Origin: Zhongshania sp. | GTDB lineage: Bacteria > Pseudomonadota > Gammaproteobacteria > Pseudomonadales > Spongiibacteraceae | DNA length: 64,000 nt | Assembly (NCBI RefSeq): GCF_029212375.1 | Contig: NZ_JARGNU010000012.1 | Coordinates: forward strand, 23,688-87,687 | Direction of reading: 5' to 3' | In this document: one piece after another, positions 62,338 to 64,000 of the stretch | How the letters are laid out: each line of letters starts with the position of its first letter | Numbering within the stretch: the first letter of the stretch is position 1 | Translations under genes and position numbers: made by a program | The notes under the pieces: generated by a model | Told to the model about the DNA's origin: nothing | The model's input: the letters and a program-made list of their open reading frames with translations, nothing else | Database searches by the model: none

Positions 62338-62634
62338 CTAATAATTATTGTCGTCGCGAGTAGCGAAATTAATTAATTTCCCATACGCCCACGCTGACAA
62401 ATAAGCAATTAGCGGTATCGTACAACCGGCCATGAATGCTGTTTGCAATTCGGCCTGATTGGGCGTTCCAAAAATAACGTCGAACCACTGGGACAGCGTA
62501 CCCGTTGATAGGCTTTCGATTAGTTCAGCCTCGGAAACGTTGGCAATTGTTCCGCTACAACGAATGACCACACCCGCAAGAGTTTTAACCGTAGTGAATG
62601 AGCCATCATTGCATCCCAAATAGAAATCAGTCAT
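62338..62634 (-). CDS. Small phage membrane protein, unknown function
   Basis: The protein has 98 residues. The N-terminal half is soluble with two cysteines (LGCNDGS, VIRCSGT). Residues about 66-90 are a membrane helix (AFMAGCTIPLIAYLSAWAYGKL) followed by a short charged tail (NFATRDDNNY). Proteins of this kind lie between the ssDNA-binding and major coat genes of many inoviruses. Their role is unknown; they may be minor structural or assembly proteins. Confidence 0.75.
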   Translation of the reverse strand: MTDFYLGCNDGSFTTVKTLAGVVIRCSGTIANVSEAELIESLSTGTLSQWFDVIFGTPNQAELQTAFMAGCTIPLIAYLSAWAYGKLINFATRDDNNY

Positions 62635-62643
62635 TTTTTAAGC

Positions 62644-62946
62644 CTAAGACGCTGCAGCTAAATTACTTTTAGACAAAACAGCCATACTCATAATATCAAG
62701 CTTCCCATCATTACGAATGGACAATTCGGCATCGACAGTGCAAGGAAAGGCCCAAGAAAGAGCTTGAGTAACTAAAACTGCTGGAGCTTGCATTTCGACA
62801 ACTTTAAAACCAGACGCCACATAATTTGCATCAGTGCCATATTGCGGCTGTAAAGTTGTGACAATCGCTATGTCGTATTGATTGCCGGTTTTCTTAGAAA
62901 TACCTTGGCGACGAGATACGCCGCAAACAAACATTTTCTGTTTCAT
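62644..62946 (-). CDS. Phage single-stranded DNA-binding protein (gene V-like)
   Basis: The protein has 100 residues of beta-rich OB-fold type. KMFVCGVSRRQGISKKTGNQYDIAIVTTL at the start is the pattern of Pf-type phage DNA-binding proteins. It coats new single-stranded phage DNA before packaging and may repress translation of phage mRNA. It starts 13 bases after the replication gene. Confidence 0.82.
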   Translation of the reverse strand: MKQKMFVCGVSRRQGISKKTGNQYDIAIVTTLQPQYGTDANYVASGFKVVEMQAPAVLVTQALSWAFPCTVDAELSIRNDGKLDIMSMAVLSKSNLAAAS

Positions 62947-62959
62947 AATATTTACCTTT

Positions 62960-63982
62960 TTATGCAGCTACGAGTTGTGACCAATCTGAAACTTGTTGAG
63001 CTTCGATGATCCTTTGACGAAGCGCGACAACCTTCCCCGCGCTAATATCCGCGTCCCCCAAACCGGCAGAACGCAAAATTTTTAAATTCCGATACCAAGT
63101 CGTTTTGGTATAACAATCACGGGCCTTTTCCCAGCCTTGAGATTGAATCATTGCCCAACAACCATACGCAGCTTTACCTTGCCCATCGGTAGGAGCAACC
63201 TTTAAAATTTTAGTTTTCAAATCCGATTCATTAACCATGTCAGCGCCCCCTATCATGCGCTCGAAATATTCGCACCATTCGCGATTCAAATCCGCTGGCG
63301 TTAATTCACGCCAATCATTGCGGAGAAAAAATTCTCGTTTCAGAGATAACTCAAGCCTCAAAAGTGGCATAGCCGCTTGAATTTCTAAAGGGCTATATTG
63401 CCGGCCCGTATAATCTGGTTTTTTCATCATTTCAATAAGATGTGGGCCTTTTGAATATGCCTTGCCAGACCTCAATTTTGATCCGTGATTCCAATAACAA
63501 GTCTCGCCGCGCTGTTGGCTTATGCGATACCTACCACCCTCACAATTCCGCAAAATTTGGAGGCCTTGCAAAACTTCTTGATGGGAACCAAGCAATAAAT
63601 TCGAGGTAACATCAACGCGAGATACGCGAAAAAGACTAGGATCAGGTAAAGCGCCGGCGCCGAGGTAATCAGTAACAAAAGCAATCATACGAGTAACACA
63701 ACCCATCAAATCAAGAGCCCTTGACGCACCGGAACCGAAAACAGCGCAACCGTCGCCCATGATCCGAGCAGGACTGCCTTGTATCCATAAGTCTGATGTG
63801 CAACGAACAGAAATCTGATGGCTATCCGAGCGTATAGAATCCCAAGCCTGAACCTCATAGCGAACTTCACCAGTTATTGGGCAATACCTCACAACACGAT
63901 CTCCCAATTGAACGGCAGCGGCGCGAACAGACTCTGAACAATCTTCTAGGGAAATACGAGATGTCACCCAATCAATTAGCAT
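62960..63982 (-). CDS. Phage replication initiation protein (RstA/gene II-like)
   Basis: The protein has 340 residues. It belongs to the phage replication initiator group with RVDVT (122-126), YWNHGSK and KAYSKGPHLIE (163-184) and the paired LRLELSLKREF stretch. It nicks the origin to start rolling-circle replication. Only 18 bases of the window remain beyond its start; regulators and the intact tRNA-Phe lie outside. Confidence 0.88.
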   Translation of the reverse strand: MLIDWVTSRISLEDCSESVRAAAVQLGDRVVRYCPITGEVRYEVQAWDSIRSDSHQISVRCTSDLWIQGSPARIMGDGCAVFGSGASRALDLMGCVTRMIAFVTDYLGAGALPDPSLFRVSRVDVTSNLLLGSHQEVLQGLQILRNCEGGRYRISQQRGETCYWNHGSKLRSGKAYSKGPHLIEMMKKPDYTGRQYSPLEIQAAMPLLRLELSLKREFFLRNDWRELTPADLNREWCEYFERMIGGADMVNESDLKTKILKVAPTDGQGKAAYGCWAMIQSQGWEKARDCYTKTTWYRNLKILRSAGLGDADISAGKVVALRQRIIEAQQVSDWSQLVAA

Positions 63983-64000
63983 GGTTTTTAGCCCAAGAAT

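Larger units (their letters stand above)
57605..64000 (-). mobile_element. Integrated filamentous phage (inovirus), right end outside the window
   Basis: All genes are on the minus strand in typical inovirus order: replication protein, ssDNA-binding protein, membrane protein, major coat, small coat, adsorption protein, minor coat and Zot. A small unknown gene and a tyrosine integrase follow. Base composition and codon use are more AT-rich than the flanking chromosome. The left border is the tRNA-Phe fragment. At least 6.4 kb is present, close to a whole inovirus genome. All structural genes look intact. Confidence 0.9.

Overview
This window looks like a chromosomal segment of a marine-type gammaproteobacterium. 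The supporting signs are the linked yheS / TIGR02444 / AlgP-like / FKBP block known from Pseudomonas, the metF-ahcY-metK-ArsR block, rlmJ, coaD-YfhL ferredoxin, and a heavy load of lipid and acyl-CoA genes. A Spongiibacteraceae/Zhongshania-like host is my guess from gene content only. Coding density is high. Many intergenic gaps carry short palindromic repeats.

Layout. (a) 1-11.2 kb: housekeeping genes (rsmE, argA, a 2OG-Fe(II) oxygenase, a methyltransferase, a glutathione transferase, yheS, AlgP-like protein, FKBP isomerase) and an SRPBCC-SDR fusion. (b) 11.2-16.3 kb: a TetR regulator and a neutral-lipid cluster (HAD-PlsC acyltransferase, wax ester synthase/DGAT, monoacylglycerol lipase). 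(c) 16.4-26.7 kb: cupin and DUF1971 proteins, epoxide hydrolase, aldehyde dehydrogenase, AraC regulator, then thiolase, FadB-like enzyme and acyl-CoA ligase. (d) 26.7-36.0 kb: two divergent operons around a 780-bp control region. On one side are SDR, enoyl-CoA hydratase, TetR and a GFA protein; on the other are biotin carboxylase, biotin carrier, carboxyltransferase, acyl-CoA dehydrogenase and SDR. The gene set resembles the Atu acyclic-terpene pathway with a split geranyl-CoA-carboxylase-like enzyme. A shared 17-bp operator lies in front of both arms. (e) 36.1-41.2 kb: an S-adenosylmethionine-cycle operon (ArsR/methyltransferase, metK, ahcY, metF), interrupted by a small four-helix-bundle gene lying between inverted repeats. 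(f) 41.3-52.3 kb: rlmJ, fbp, ggt, cytochrome b561, YceI, an ABC1 kinase, an Nramp-like transporter, a SET protein, dienelactone hydrolase, ferredoxin and coaD. (g) 52.9-57.5 kb: a minimal archaic (Csu-type) chaperone-usher pilus operon. (h) 57.6 kb to the end: an integrated filamentous phage (inovirus), all on the minus strand, bounded on the left by the displaced 3' end of tRNA-Phe and running off the window just after its replication gene.

Three things deserve most attention: the terpene/branched-acyl-CoA-type regulon with its operators, the filamentous prophage with its unexplained small genes and hairpins, and the inverted-repeat-bounded four-helix-bundle cassette inside the SAM-cycle operon. 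An 85-bp two-hairpin repeat, present in three full copies plus fragments, links several intergenic regions and seems to supply the start codon of a cupin gene.
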